This document shows, in pieces, positions 1 to 8,579 of a stretch of 54,875 bases of DNA (the stretch's first letter is position 1; the number at the start of each line of letters is the position of its first letter). The DNA comes from Rubrivivax sp. (GTDB lineage Bacteria > Pseudomonadota > Gammaproteobacteria > Burkholderiales > Burkholderiaceae_C). A program made the position numbers and the translations under genes. The DNA lies in contig JALHOU010000008.1 in NCBI GenBank assembly GCA_022842825.1, positions 1 to 54,875 of the forward strand. Direction: 5' to 3'. The notes below the pieces were generated by a model that saw nothing but the letters and a program-made list of their open reading frames with translations, had not been told where the DNA came from and did not search any database.

Positions 1-162
1 GCCGACTGGGTCATCGACCTCGGGCCCGAGGGCGGCAACACCGGCGGCGCCGTGGTGGCCGAGGGCACGCCGGAGGCGGTGGTCGCGGCGGGCACGCACA
101 CGGGCGTGGCGCTGGCGGGCGTGCTGGCCCGCACGGCAGCGGGGGCGGGCCGACCGGGCTGA
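1..162 (+). CDS. uvrA: UvrA C-terminal fragment (excinuclease ABC subunit A)
   Basis: The window opens inside this gene; only the last 53 codons are present. The residues [11 protein letters not shown] followed by VVAEGTPE are the hallmark end of UvrA, just after the second ABC ATPase core. UvrA is the damage-sensing ATPase that loads UvrB in nucleotide excision repair. The tail after EGTPE is Ala/Gly-rich and ends at a TGA at 160-162. Start, zinc modules and Walker motifs lie outside the window. Confidence 0.9.
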   Translation, partial: ADWVIDLGPEGGNTGGAVVAEGTPEAVVAAGTHTGVALAGVLARTAAGAGRPG

Positions 163-260
163 TACCTCGGTGTACTTCGCCGCGGCGGCCGGGCGCGATG
201 CAATGCAGGCCATGGGTGATGCAGCCAGCGTTGCCCGGAACCTGCCAGACGGAGAACACC

Positions 261-509
261 ATGAACGCCACCCGGAATACACCGTTCGCCCGCCGCGCCG
301 CCCGCATCGTGAGCGGTTTGCTCGGAATGGCCGTCGGCCTCGGCATCGTCACCACAGTGGTCGAGAGCCTGGGGGCGCGCAGCGGCGGCCAGTCGCTCGG
401 GCAGTTCGTCGCCACGCAGCGTGCAACCACAAACCACCCGCTCGCGCAGGTGACGGTGCCCGCGGCCCTGGAAGCGCCGGTGACGACGGCCGCGCGCGAC
501 GCGGTCTGA
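261..509 (+). CDS. Small hypothetical protein with one hydrophobic segment
   Basis: An 82-residue protein that I do not recognise. The ATG at 261 is preceded by GGAG at 251-254, which decides this start over an upstream in-frame ATG. A basic N-terminus (several Arg in the first 15 residues) leads into a hydrophobic segment at about residues 16-33, which could be an uncleaved anchor or a signal peptide. The rest is Ala/Thr/Val-rich and polar. No domain is visible. It sits alone between uvrA and a gene on the other strand. Confidence 0.5.
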   Translation: MNATRNTPFARRAARIVSGLLGMAVGLGIVTTVVESLGARSGGQSLGQFVATQRATTNHPLAQVTVPAALEAPVTTAARDAV

Positions 510-598
510 GGCAGGACACGGCGCCCGGCGCGGGTCTGCTCCCGCGCCTCAGGCGCGCTCGCAGGCCGCGCGCTGGGCGGCCGCCCAGGCGGCTAGAC

Positions 599-1180
599 CT
601 AGCTATCCGCCAACCGCCCCAACCCGGAGAGCTGCGCCGGGTCGCGCGGGGCGACACCGCCGATCAGGTTGAGTGCGCGCAGTTGCATCTGCAGCGCGTC
701 GGCATGGTCGCCGCAGCGCTCGAGCACGTCGCACACGCGAAGCAGGACACGCGCCTCGCAGGTCGGATCGGAGAGGCGCCCGACCCACTGGCTCACTTCG
801 AAGGCATGGTCGCGCGCCCGCTCGCGGGCGGCGTGCCCGCCCCTGATCCGGCCAACCTGTCCGCCCGGTGACTGCGCCTGCGAGGACAGCATGGACTGCA
901 GGTCCTGCGCGAGTGCCACGCGCACTGACGCATCGGCCAGCTCGCACATCAGGTCAATCAACTGATCGGTGCTGCCCATCAAACGCGCCCAGCGCACCGC
1001 CGACTCGAAGTAGGCCTCGGCGCTCGCTTCGGCCTGCAGCTCCCGGTGGCAGCGCCCTACTTCGGCCAACGCCTGGCTCATCGCGAAGGGGCTGCCCGTC
1101 AGTTCGGCCAGGTCCAGGCTGGCGCTCGCGCGCCGCAGTCGGTCTCGGGCCAGTTCGGAAGGGAGCAGGGGATCAACCAT
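599..1180 (-). CDS. Hypothetical helical (TPR-like) protein
   Basis: A 193-residue protein, rich in Ala and Leu, with no signal peptide or membrane segment. The spacing of Ala, Leu and Tyr in segments such as ALAEVGRCHRELQAEASAEAY and the later VLERCGDHADALQMQL looks like tetratricopeptide-type helical hairpins, so a protein-interaction role is possible; this is inference. The ATG at 1180 has no strong ribosome binding site. The gene stands alone, facing uvrA. The 293 bp between it and dctP hold no gene I can support. Confidence 0.5.
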   Translation of the reverse strand: MVDPLLPSELARDRLRRASASLDLAELTGSPFAMSQALAEVGRCHRELQAEASAEAYFESAVRWARLMGSTDQLIDLMCELADASVRVALAQDLQSMLSSQAQSPGGQVGRIRGGHAARERARDHAFEVSQWVGRLSDPTCEARVLLRVCDVLERCGDHADALQMQLRALNLIGGVAPRDPAQLSGLGRLADS

Positions 1181-1473
1181 GGGGCGCCAGAGCGATGCTT
1201 CTATGGGTCGAAATCCTAGGCGGCCGCACCCTTCGCCGCGTCCCCGTGGACGCGGGACGATGCCGTGCAGGGTTCACGCGACGGCGCATGTCTGCCGACT
1301 GTCGTTGGGGCGACAGGCCGGCGCGCCACGAGCCGGGTGGTCCTCGTTTTCTGCAATGGTCGTGCGGAGCCCTTGGGGCAGAATCGCGCCCACTTCGGCG
1401 CCGGTGCCCTGTCTGGTGAGGGCGCGAATGCCGCTGAGTTCCTTGTCGCCCCACTCCCCGAAGGAGCCCTTCG

Positions 1474-2508
1474 ATGGCCTCGACCTCCCACCTCGCCGCA
1501 CTTTCCGCGCTTGCCACCGGCGCGCTGATCTCGCTGTTTCCCGCCACCGCTTCGGCGCAGACGACACTGACGCTGTCCTCCTGGGTGCCGCCAGCCCACA
1601 CGCTGACCGAGTCGCAGAAGGCGTGGTGCGAGGAACTGGGCAAGCGCACCAAGGGCCAGATCAAGTGCAACGCGCTGCCGCGTGCCGTGGCGGCGCCGCC
1701 GGCCACCTTCGACGCCGTGCGCAACGGCCTCGTCGATGTCTCGTTCACGGTGCACGGCTACACGCCCGGGCGCTTCACGTTCACGCAGATGGTCGAAGTG
1801 CCTTTCCTGGGCGACTCGGCCGAGGCGACTTCGATCGCCTTCCAGCGCATGTACCAGAAGTACCCCCAGTTCGCCGAGGAACACAAGGGCGTCAAGGTGC
1901 TGGCCGTGTTTACGCACGGCCCGGGCATCGTGCTCAACACGAAACGGCCGGTCACGAAGATGGACGACCTCGCCGGCCTCAAGTGGCGCATCGGCGGCGG
2001 CATGATCAACGACATCACCAAGGCGCTGGGCATGAACGTCACGCTCAAGCCCGCGCCCGAGAGCTACGAGTTGCTGTCCACCGGGGTCATGGACGGCACG
2101 CTGTTCCCGGCCGAGAGCGTGGAAGGCTTCAAGATCGACAAGGTGATCAAGTACGCCACGCGCTTCCCGGGCGGCCTGTACAACACCAGCTTCGTCTTCA
2201 TGATGAACCAGGCCAAGTACGACAGCCTGCCCGCCGACGTGAAGAAGGAGATCGACGCGATGTCCGGCGAGTACGCGGCGCGCATGATCGGTCGCGGATG
2301 GGACAACGTCGATCGCCGCGGTCTCGCCTTCATGCAGGCCGCCGGCGTGCAGTTCACGCAGGCCGACGCGGCTTTCGTGAAGGCGGTGGGCGAGAAGACG
2401 ACGCCGGTCATCGAAGCCTGGGTCAAGGCCGCCGAAGCCAAGGGCCTGAAGGACCCGCGCAAGCTGCTCAACGAGTACCGCGCCGAGGTCAAGAAGCTGC
2501 AGCAGTGA
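1474..2508 (+). CDS. dctP: TRAP transporter substrate-binding protein (DctP family)
   Basis: A 344-residue periplasmic solute receptor of a tripartite ATP-independent periplasmic transporter. A signal peptide ends near residue 28 (ATASA then QTTL). The mature protein has the DctP fold signature, including KWRIGG with Arg172, the position that usually salt-bridges a carboxylate ligand. AAGGAG lies about 9 bases upstream of the ATG. dctQ and dctM follow at once, making a complete TRAP operon. The ligand cannot be read from sequence; an organic acid is the family default. Confidence is high for the family and low for the substrate. Confidence 0.9.
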   Translation: MASTSHLAALSALATGALISLFPATASAQTTLTLSSWVPPAHTLTESQKAWCEELGKRTKGQIKCNALPRAVAAPPATFDAVRNGLVDVSFTVHGYTPGRFTFTQMVEVPFLGDSAEATSIAFQRMYQKYPQFAEEHKGVKVLAVFTHGPGIVLNTKRPVTKMDDLAGLKWRIGGGMINDITKALGMNVTLKPAPESYELLSTGVMDGTLFPAESVEGFKIDKVIKYATRFPGGLYNTSFVFMMNQAKYDSLPADVKKEIDAMSGEYAARMIGRGWDNVDRRGLAFMQAAGVQFTQADAAFVKAVGEKTTPVIEAWVKAAEAKGLKDPRKLLNEYRAEVKKLQQ

Positions 2509-2531
2509 CCGGCCGGCCGGCGACCTGAGCC

Positions 2532-3047
2532 ATGCGGCGGGCACTGCGCACCTTCTGCGGCCTGCTGGCCGCAGTGGCACTGTTCGCCATCATGATGCTC
2601 ACGCTCCTCGACGTGGCCGGGCGCAAGGCGCTTTCCACGTCCGTGCCGGGCTCGCTCGAACTCACCGAGCTGTTGATGGTGGTGGTGATCTTCACCAGCC
2701 TGCCGCTCGTCGCGCTGGCCGGCGAGCACGTCGTCTTCGACTCCTTCGATGCCTGGCTGCCAGGTTGGTTCAGGCGCGCCCAGCAGGCCTTCATCGAGGC
2801 GGTCTGCGCGCTGGCGCTGGCGGCACTGGCCTGGTTGATTTGGACCAAGGGCTCGCAGATGACCGAGTACGGCGACGTCACCGCGCAGTTGCGGCTGCCG
2901 CTGGGGGTGTTCGTGCACCTGATGGGCCTGCTCATCGGCGTGGCGGCATTTGCCCACCTGCTGCTCGTGTGGCAACCGGTGGCGCACCACCATGTCGGCG
3001 TCGACGATGCGCCGGTGCCGGCGCCGGAGCAAGGCCCGCCGCGATGA
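2532..3047 (+). CDS. dctQ: TRAP transporter small permease subunit (DctQ family)
   Basis: A 171-residue membrane protein with four hydrophobic segments (about residues 9-28, 46-66, 88-108 and 127-150), the usual DctQ topology. It is the small membrane partner that links to the DctM channel and helps dock the DctP receptor. The motif SLELTELLMV at about 40-49 is typical of the family. It starts 23 bp after dctP and ends 16 bp before dctM, so the three are almost surely co-transcribed. The tail after the last helix is His/Pro-rich. Confidence 0.87.
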   Translation: MRRALRTFCGLLAAVALFAIMMLTLLDVAGRKALSTSVPGSLELTELLMVVVIFTSLPLVALAGEHVVFDSFDAWLPGWFRRAQQAFIEAVCALALAALAWLIWTKGSQMTEYGDVTAQLRLPLGVFVHLMGLLIGVAAFAHLLLVWQPVAHHHVGVDDAPVPAPEQGPPR

Positions 3048-3063
3048 CCGCGCTGGAGCGCCG

Positions 3064-4356
3064 ATGAGCGAGGCGCTGATCGGCTTCTCCGCCGTCTTCG
3101 CGCTGGCGCTGCTGCGCGTGCCGCTGGCCTTTGCGATGGGCGCGGTGGGCTTCGTCGGCCTGGGCCTGTTGCGCGGCTGGGCACCGACCATGGCCAATGC
3201 GGCACAGGTGGTGTACGACACCGGCTTTGCGTACACCCTGAGCGTCGTGCCGCTGTTCATCCTGATGGGCAACTTCGTGGCCCGCGCCGGCCTGGCCCAG
3301 GAGCTATTTCGCGCCGCCTATGCCTTCATCGGCCACGTGCGTGGCGGATTGGCGCATGCCACCGTGATCGCATGCGCGGGCTTCGGCGCCATCTGCGGCA
3401 GCAGCATCGCCACCGCAGCGACGATGAGCAAGGTGGCCTATCCGCAGATGAAGCGGCTGGGCTATGCCGACTACCTCAGCACGGGCGTCATCGCGGCCGG
3501 CGGCACGCTGGGGATCATGATCCCGCCGTCGACCATTCTCATCATCTACGGCATCGTCACCGAGACGAACATTGGCAAGCTCTTCGCCGCCGGCGTGATC
3601 CCGGGGCTGATGTGCGCCGGCTTCCTGATGGCCTGCGTGGCCTGGATCACCTGGCGCGACCCGGCGGCCGGCCCCGCCGGCGAGCGGGCCACCTGGGGCG
3701 AGCGCCTCATCGCGCTGCGCGACATCTGGGGCGTGTTGCTGCTCGTGGTGGTGGTGCTGGGCGGCATCTACGGGGGCGTCTTCACTGCCACCGAGGGCGC
3801 CGGCATCGGCGCCTCGGGCGCCTTCTTCTTTGCGCTGGCGCGGCGCTCGCTCACCTGGAAGGTGCTCTACGAGGTGCTGGTCGAGAGCGCGCGCACGACG
3901 GGGATGCTGTTCACCATCCTGATCGCGGCGACGCTCTTCTCCAGCTTCGTCAACTTCACCACGATGCCCAACGACCTCAAGGAGTGGATCCTCCACCTGG
4001 GGCTGTCTCCGCTGATGGTGGTGGGTGCCATGATGGTCATCTACGTGCTGCTGGGCACGATCATGGAGGAGCTCTCGATGGTGCTGCTGACCATCCCGGT
4101 CTTCTTCCCCATCGTCACCGGCCTGGGCTTCGACCCGGTGTGGTTCGGCGTGCTGATCGTGCTGGTGGTGCAGATCGGCCTCATCAGCCCGCCGGTGGGC
4201 ATGAACCTGTTCGTGCTGAACGCCTTGCTTCGCGGCGTGGCGCTGCGCGAGATCTTCCGCGGCGTGTGGCTGTTCGTCGTTGCCCTGTGTCTGGCGCTGG
4301 TGGTGGTGCTGGAGTTCCAGCCGCTGGCGCTGTGGCTACCCGGGTTCATGAAGTGA
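3064..4356 (+). CDS. dctM: TRAP transporter large permease subunit (DctM family)
   Basis: A 430-residue polytopic membrane protein with about 12 hydrophobic segments. It forms the Na+-coupled transport channel of the TRAP system. Family landmarks include GAICGSSIATAATMSKVAYP, the re-entrant motif GGTLGIMIPPST and, in the second repeat, LISPPVGMNLFVLN. The ATG at 3064 matches the DctM N-terminus; an upstream in-frame ATG would only add shadow sequence from dctQ. Its last 21 bases overlap the 3' end of msrQ on the opposite strand. Confidence 0.92.
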   Translation: MSEALIGFSAVFALALLRVPLAFAMGAVGFVGLGLLRGWAPTMANAAQVVYDTGFAYTLSVVPLFILMGNFVARAGLAQELFRAAYAFIGHVRGGLAHATVIACAGFGAICGSSIATAATMSKVAYPQMKRLGYADYLSTGVIAAGGTLGIMIPPSTILIIYGIVTETNIGKLFAAGVIPGLMCAGFLMACVAWITWRDPAAGPAGERATWGERLIALRDIWGVLLLVVVVLGGIYGGVFTATEGAGIGASGAFFFALARRSLTWKVLYEVLVESARTTGMLFTILIAATLFSSFVNFTTMPNDLKEWILHLGLSPLMVVGAMMVIYVLLGTIMEELSMVLLTIPVFFPIVTGLGFDPVWFGVLIVLVVQIGLISPPVGMNLFVLNALLRGVALREIFRGVWLFVVALCLALVVVLEFQPLALWLPGFMK

Positions 4357-4992
4357 TCGGACACGGCTTCGGCCGTGCTGGTCGCGCCACCCGCGCCACG
4401 CCCGCAGGGCGCGCCACCCGAGCAGCAGTGCCACGAAGGCCCCATAGGCCGCGACCTCGCCGAAGTCGCTCTTGCCGGCGCGCATCCAGAAGAAGTGCAG
4501 CAGGCCGAGCAGGACGATGGCATAGATCGCTCGGTGCAGCGCCTGCCAGCGCCCCGCGCCGAGGGCTCGGATGGCCCGGTTGAACGAGGTGGCTGCCAAC
4601 GGCGCCATCAGCAGCAGTGCGAGCGAGCCGACCAGGATGAACGGGCGCTTGGCGATGTCCCGCAGGATGGCCGCGAGGTCGAAGCCCATGTCCAGCCAGG
4701 CGAAGCCGAGGAAGTGGCAGCAGGCATAGAAGAACGTGAACAGCCCGAGCATGCGGCGCAGGCGTGCCAGCGCATGCCAGCCGGTGAGCTGCCGCAGCGG
4801 CGTGACGGTGAGCGTGAAGCACAGGAAGCACAGCGTCCACTCGCCGGTTTCGCGGATCAGTGCCTCGGCCGGGTTGGGGCCCAAGGAGTCGGTGAACGCA
4901 CCCGCAAGCAGCGCGGCAAGAGGCGCCAGCGAGAGCGCAAACACCACCGGCTTGGCGGCCGGGTGCAGCAATGCGGCCTGCAGGTGCTTCAC
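4336..4992 (-). CDS. msrQ: MsrQ, heme-binding membrane subunit of the MsrPQ system
   Basis: A 218-residue membrane protein of the ferric-reductase-like family (YedZ). It passes quinone-derived electrons through b-type heme to periplasmic MsrP. Several transmembrane helices carry His residues in family positions, for example LTGWHALARLRRMLGL and ALHRAIYAIVLLGLLHFFW. I chose the GTG at 4992, which begins the family's usual N-terminus and leaves 23 bp after the msrP stop; a longer frame would run back through msrP. Its 3' end overlaps dctM antisense by 21 bp. Operon: msrP-msrQ. Confidence 0.88.
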   Translation of the reverse strand: MKHLQAALLHPAAKPVVFALSLAPLAALLAGAFTDSLGPNPAEALIRETGEWTLCFLCFTLTVTPLRQLTGWHALARLRRMLGLFTFFYACCHFLGFAWLDMGFDLAAILRDIAKRPFILVGSLALLLMAPLAATSFNRAIRALGAGRWQALHRAIYAIVLLGLLHFFWMRAGKSDFGEVAAYGAFVALLLGWRALRAWRGWRDQHGRSRVRSLHEPG

Positions 4993-5015
4993 CTCTCGAG
5001 GCGGGTGGGCCCGCC

Positions 5016-5984
<969 letters not shown>

Positions 5985-6083
5985 GAGGGGTCTCCGTCGG
6001 GCTGCTGCCGAAGGGGTCGTCGCTCGGCGCGCCGACCTTACAGCGAACCCGGTATCCCCTAGGCGTTCTGCGGAACCGGTGCT

Positions 6084-6740
6084 TCAGCGCAGGCCGGCGA
6101 TGTAGTCGGAGACGGCCTTGATCTCGCGCTCGCTCATCTTGGCCGCGATGGCGGTCATCTGCGCGTTGTTGCCGCGCGCGCCGCTGCGGAAGGCGTTGAG
6201 CTGCGCCTCGGTGTATTCGGCGTGCTGGCCTGCCAGACGCGGGTACTGTGCCGGGATGCCGCCACCCGTGGGGCTGTGGCAGCCCGAGCAGGCGGGAACC
6301 TTGGTCGCGAGGTTGCCGCCGCGATAGAGGCGCTCGCCGAGGGCGACGAGATCCTTGTCCTTCGCGAAGCCGGGCTTGGCGCTCTTGCTCGCGTAGAAGG
6401 CGGCGAGGTGCTTCATATCCTCTTCGGACAGCGCTGCCACCATGCCCTGCATGATGGCGTTCTTGCGCTTGCCGCTCTTGAACTCGACCAGCTGCTTGAC
6501 GAGGTAGTCCGCGTGCTGCCCCTGCAGGATGGGGTTGGCCGGCGCCCCGCGCGAGCCATCGGCCGTGTGGCAGGCGAGGCAGGGCTCGGCCAGCTTCTGC
6601 GCGCGCGCCATGTCGGGCTTGAAGGCGGGCTTGGCGGCCTCGGCCGCGTGCGCCGGCAGGGCGGCCCAGGCGCCCAGGCAGACCAAGGCGGCGAGCGCCC
6701 CATGAGCGTAGGAGCCGGCGCGGGACGGGAGGGGCTTCAT
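6084..6740 (-). CDS. Di-heme cytochrome c4
   Basis: A 218-residue exported protein with two class I c-heme sites, CLACH at 54-58 and CSGCH at 151-155, in two similar halves. Each half has the distal Met context of cytochrome c4 (AIMQGMVAAL; AQMTAIAAKM). The signal peptide ends near residue 33 (AHA). Cytochrome c4 carries electrons to terminal oxidases such as cbb3. The ATG at 6740 gives a normal signal peptide; the frame stays open much farther upstream, but that part is shadow sequence. The gene is divergent from engB. Confidence 0.9.
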   Translation of the reverse strand: MKPLPSRAGSYAHGALAALVCLGAWAALPAHAAEAAKPAFKPDMARAQKLAEPCLACHTADGSRGAPANPILQGQHADYLVKQLVEFKSGKRKNAIMQGMVAALSEEDMKHLAAFYASKSAKPGFAKDKDLVALGERLYRGGNLATKVPACSGCHSPTGGGIPAQYPRLAGQHAEYTEAQLNAFRSGARGNNAQMTAIAAKMSEREIKAVSDYIAGLR

Positions 6741-6867
6741 GCGAAGGGGCCTTCTGGCAGGGTTCGGTCGTTCGTCTTGTCGGCCCCGCCAACCCGGTGC
6801 ACGGGCCCAGCCAGACGCTGGCATGGGGTGAGGCAGGGGAATTAAACGCACGATTTTACAATGCGTC

Positions 6868-7602
6868 ATGACAGCCCCAGAAACTGCCCGCGCCGGTCGG
6901 GTCCGGGTCTCACCGGTCGAGCGGGCAGAGGGGCGTGCGGCGTTGGCCTGGTTGCACACGGCCCGCTTCCTGACCACGGCCAGCCGGCTCGACCAGCTGC
7001 CGGCGCCCGGCCAGCCCGAAATCGCCTTCGTCGGCCGCAGCAACGCGGGCAAGTCCACCGCCATCAACACGCTCGCGCAACACAAGCGCCTGGCGTTCTC
7101 CTCGCGCACGCCCGGGCGCACGCAGCACATCAACCTGTTCGAGGTCGGGCCCAAGGAGCGGGCCGACGCGCTGCTCGCCGACCTGCCCGGCTACGGCTAT
7201 GCGGCGGTGGAGCGCAGCGCCAAGCTGCGCTGGCAGCGCGTGATGGCCGACTACCTGCGTGAGCGCGAGCCCCTCGCCGGGGTGGTGCTGCTCGCCGACG
7301 CGCGACTCGGGCTCACCGAGCTCGACGAGCGCCTGCTGGCGCTGGTGGCCCCGCGTCTGGCCGGCGGGGCCGTGCGGCTGTTGGTGCTGCTCACCAAGGC
7401 CGACAAGCTGAACCGTCGGGACGGCCAACTCGCGCTCAAGCGCTGCGAGGAAGCCCTGGCAGCCCATGCCGACGAGGGTGCCGAGATCGGCGTCAGCCTG
7501 TTCTCTGCCCTGTCGCGGGAGGGGCTGGCCGACGTGGCCGAGGTCTTGCACGGCTGGCGTGACGTTGGCGACGCCGTGCCCGTGGCCGAGGTGGCCGCAT
7601 GA
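6868..7602 (+). CDS. engB: EngB/YihA/YsxC ribosome-biogenesis GTPase
   Basis: A 244-residue TRAFAC GTPase needed for late assembly of the 50S subunit. Visible motifs are G1 GRSNAGKST (56-64), a switch region with SRTPGRTQ, G3 DLPGYG and G4 TKADK. The N-terminus is about 25 residues longer than the E. coli protein. A TACAAT hexamer just upstream (6857-6862) could be a -10 element, but no convincing -35 is seen. It is divergent from the cytochrome c4 gene, a common arrangement in this group, and its stop overlaps the next start by 4 bp. Confidence 0.93.
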   Translation: MTAPETARAGRVRVSPVERAEGRAALAWLHTARFLTTASRLDQLPAPGQPEIAFVGRSNAGKSTAINTLAQHKRLAFSSRTPGRTQHINLFEVGPKERADALLADLPGYGYAAVERSAKLRWQRVMADYLREREPLAGVVLLADARLGLTELDERLLALVAPRLAGGAVRLLVLLTKADKLNRRDGQLALKRCEEALAAHADEGAEIGVSLFSALSREGLADVAEVLHGWRDVGDAVPVAEVAA

Positions 7603-8540
7603 TCCGCGAGTTCGAGGCGGTGCTGCCGCACGGCGTCACCCTGGCCTGCCGCAGCAATGCGGCGGCGGCCGGCGGTGCATCTGCCGCTGTGTCTGGCGCT
7701 GTGCCCGGCGCAGCGTCCGGTGGCGGGGCGAGGGTCATGCTCGTGCACGGCTTCCCCGAAGCGGCCTTCGTCTGGGACGAAGTGCAGGAGGCGCTGGCGC
7801 CGCAAGTGGCCTGCATCGCCCCGCAGATGCGGGGCTATGCCGGCTCGTCCGCGCCCGCGGACCCGTCCGCCTACCGCGCCAAGCATCTGGTGGCCGACCT
7901 TGCGGCGCTCATCGAACAAGGCGGCTCGCCACTGGACCTGCTCGTTGCGCACGACTGGGGCGGTGCCGTGGTCTGGGCCCTGGCCGCCCAGCGCCCGCAG
8001 CTGCTGCGGCGGCTGCTCATCATCAACTCGCCGCACCCGGCGACCTTCCTGCGCGAGCTCAAGACGAGCGCCGCGCAGCAGCAGGCCAGCGCCTACATGA
8101 CCTTCCTCTGCCGCCCCGATGCAGAGGCCCTGCTTGCCGAAGACGACTTTCGCCGGCTGTGGCCCTTCTTCGGCGCTGGTGCGCAGGCCACCTGGCTGAG
8201 CCCGGCCATGAAGGACCGCTACCGTGCGGTCTGGCGGGGCGGCCTGACCGGGCCGCTCAACTACTACCGCGCCTCGCCCCTGCGGCCGGCCAACGGCCCG
8301 GACAGCACGCTGCACACCGTGGTCCTCGACGATGCCGCCGTCACCGTGCGCGTGCCCACGCACGTGCTCTGGGGCGAGCAAGACCGGGCGCTGCTGCCAG
8401 GGCTGCTCGAAGGGCTCGAGCGCTGGGTGCCGACTCTGACCGTGGAACGTGTGCCCGACGCGAGCCACTGGATCGTGCACGAGCAGCCCACACGCGTGGC
8501 GGCGACGGTTCGCCGCCTGCTCGGCAGCGCGACCGCCTGA
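7599..8540 (+). CDS. Alpha/beta-fold hydrolase, epoxide hydrolase / haloalkane dehalogenase-like
   Basis: A 313-residue alpha/beta hydrolase. HGFPE at 50-54 forms the oxyanion-hole region. AHDWGGAV places an Asp nucleophile at 119, as in epoxide hydrolases and dehalogenases rather than Ser esterases. A late His in DASHWIVHE completes the triad, and a cap region with YYRASPL lies between. The start overlaps the engB stop (ATGA), so translation is probably coupled. A Gly/Ala/Ser-rich insert at residues 21-44 is unusual. The substrate is not deducible. Confidence 0.8.
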   Translation: MIREFEAVLPHGVTLACRSNAAAAGGASAAVSGAVPGAASGGGARVMLVHGFPEAAFVWDEVQEALAPQVACIAPQMRGYAGSSAPADPSAYRAKHLVADLAALIEQGGSPLDLLVAHDWGGAVVWALAAQRPQLLRRLLIINSPHPATFLRELKTSAAQQQASAYMTFLCRPDAEALLAEDDFRRLWPFFGAGAQATWLSPAMKDRYRAVWRGGLTGPLNYYRASPLRPANGPDSTLHTVVLDDAAVTVRVPTHVLWGEQDRALLPGLLEGLERWVPTLTVERVPDASHWIVHEQPTRVAATVRRLLGSATA

Positions 8541-8579
8541 CGCGGCCCACAGGGCGCTGCAGGCCCGGTTCCGGCCGGC

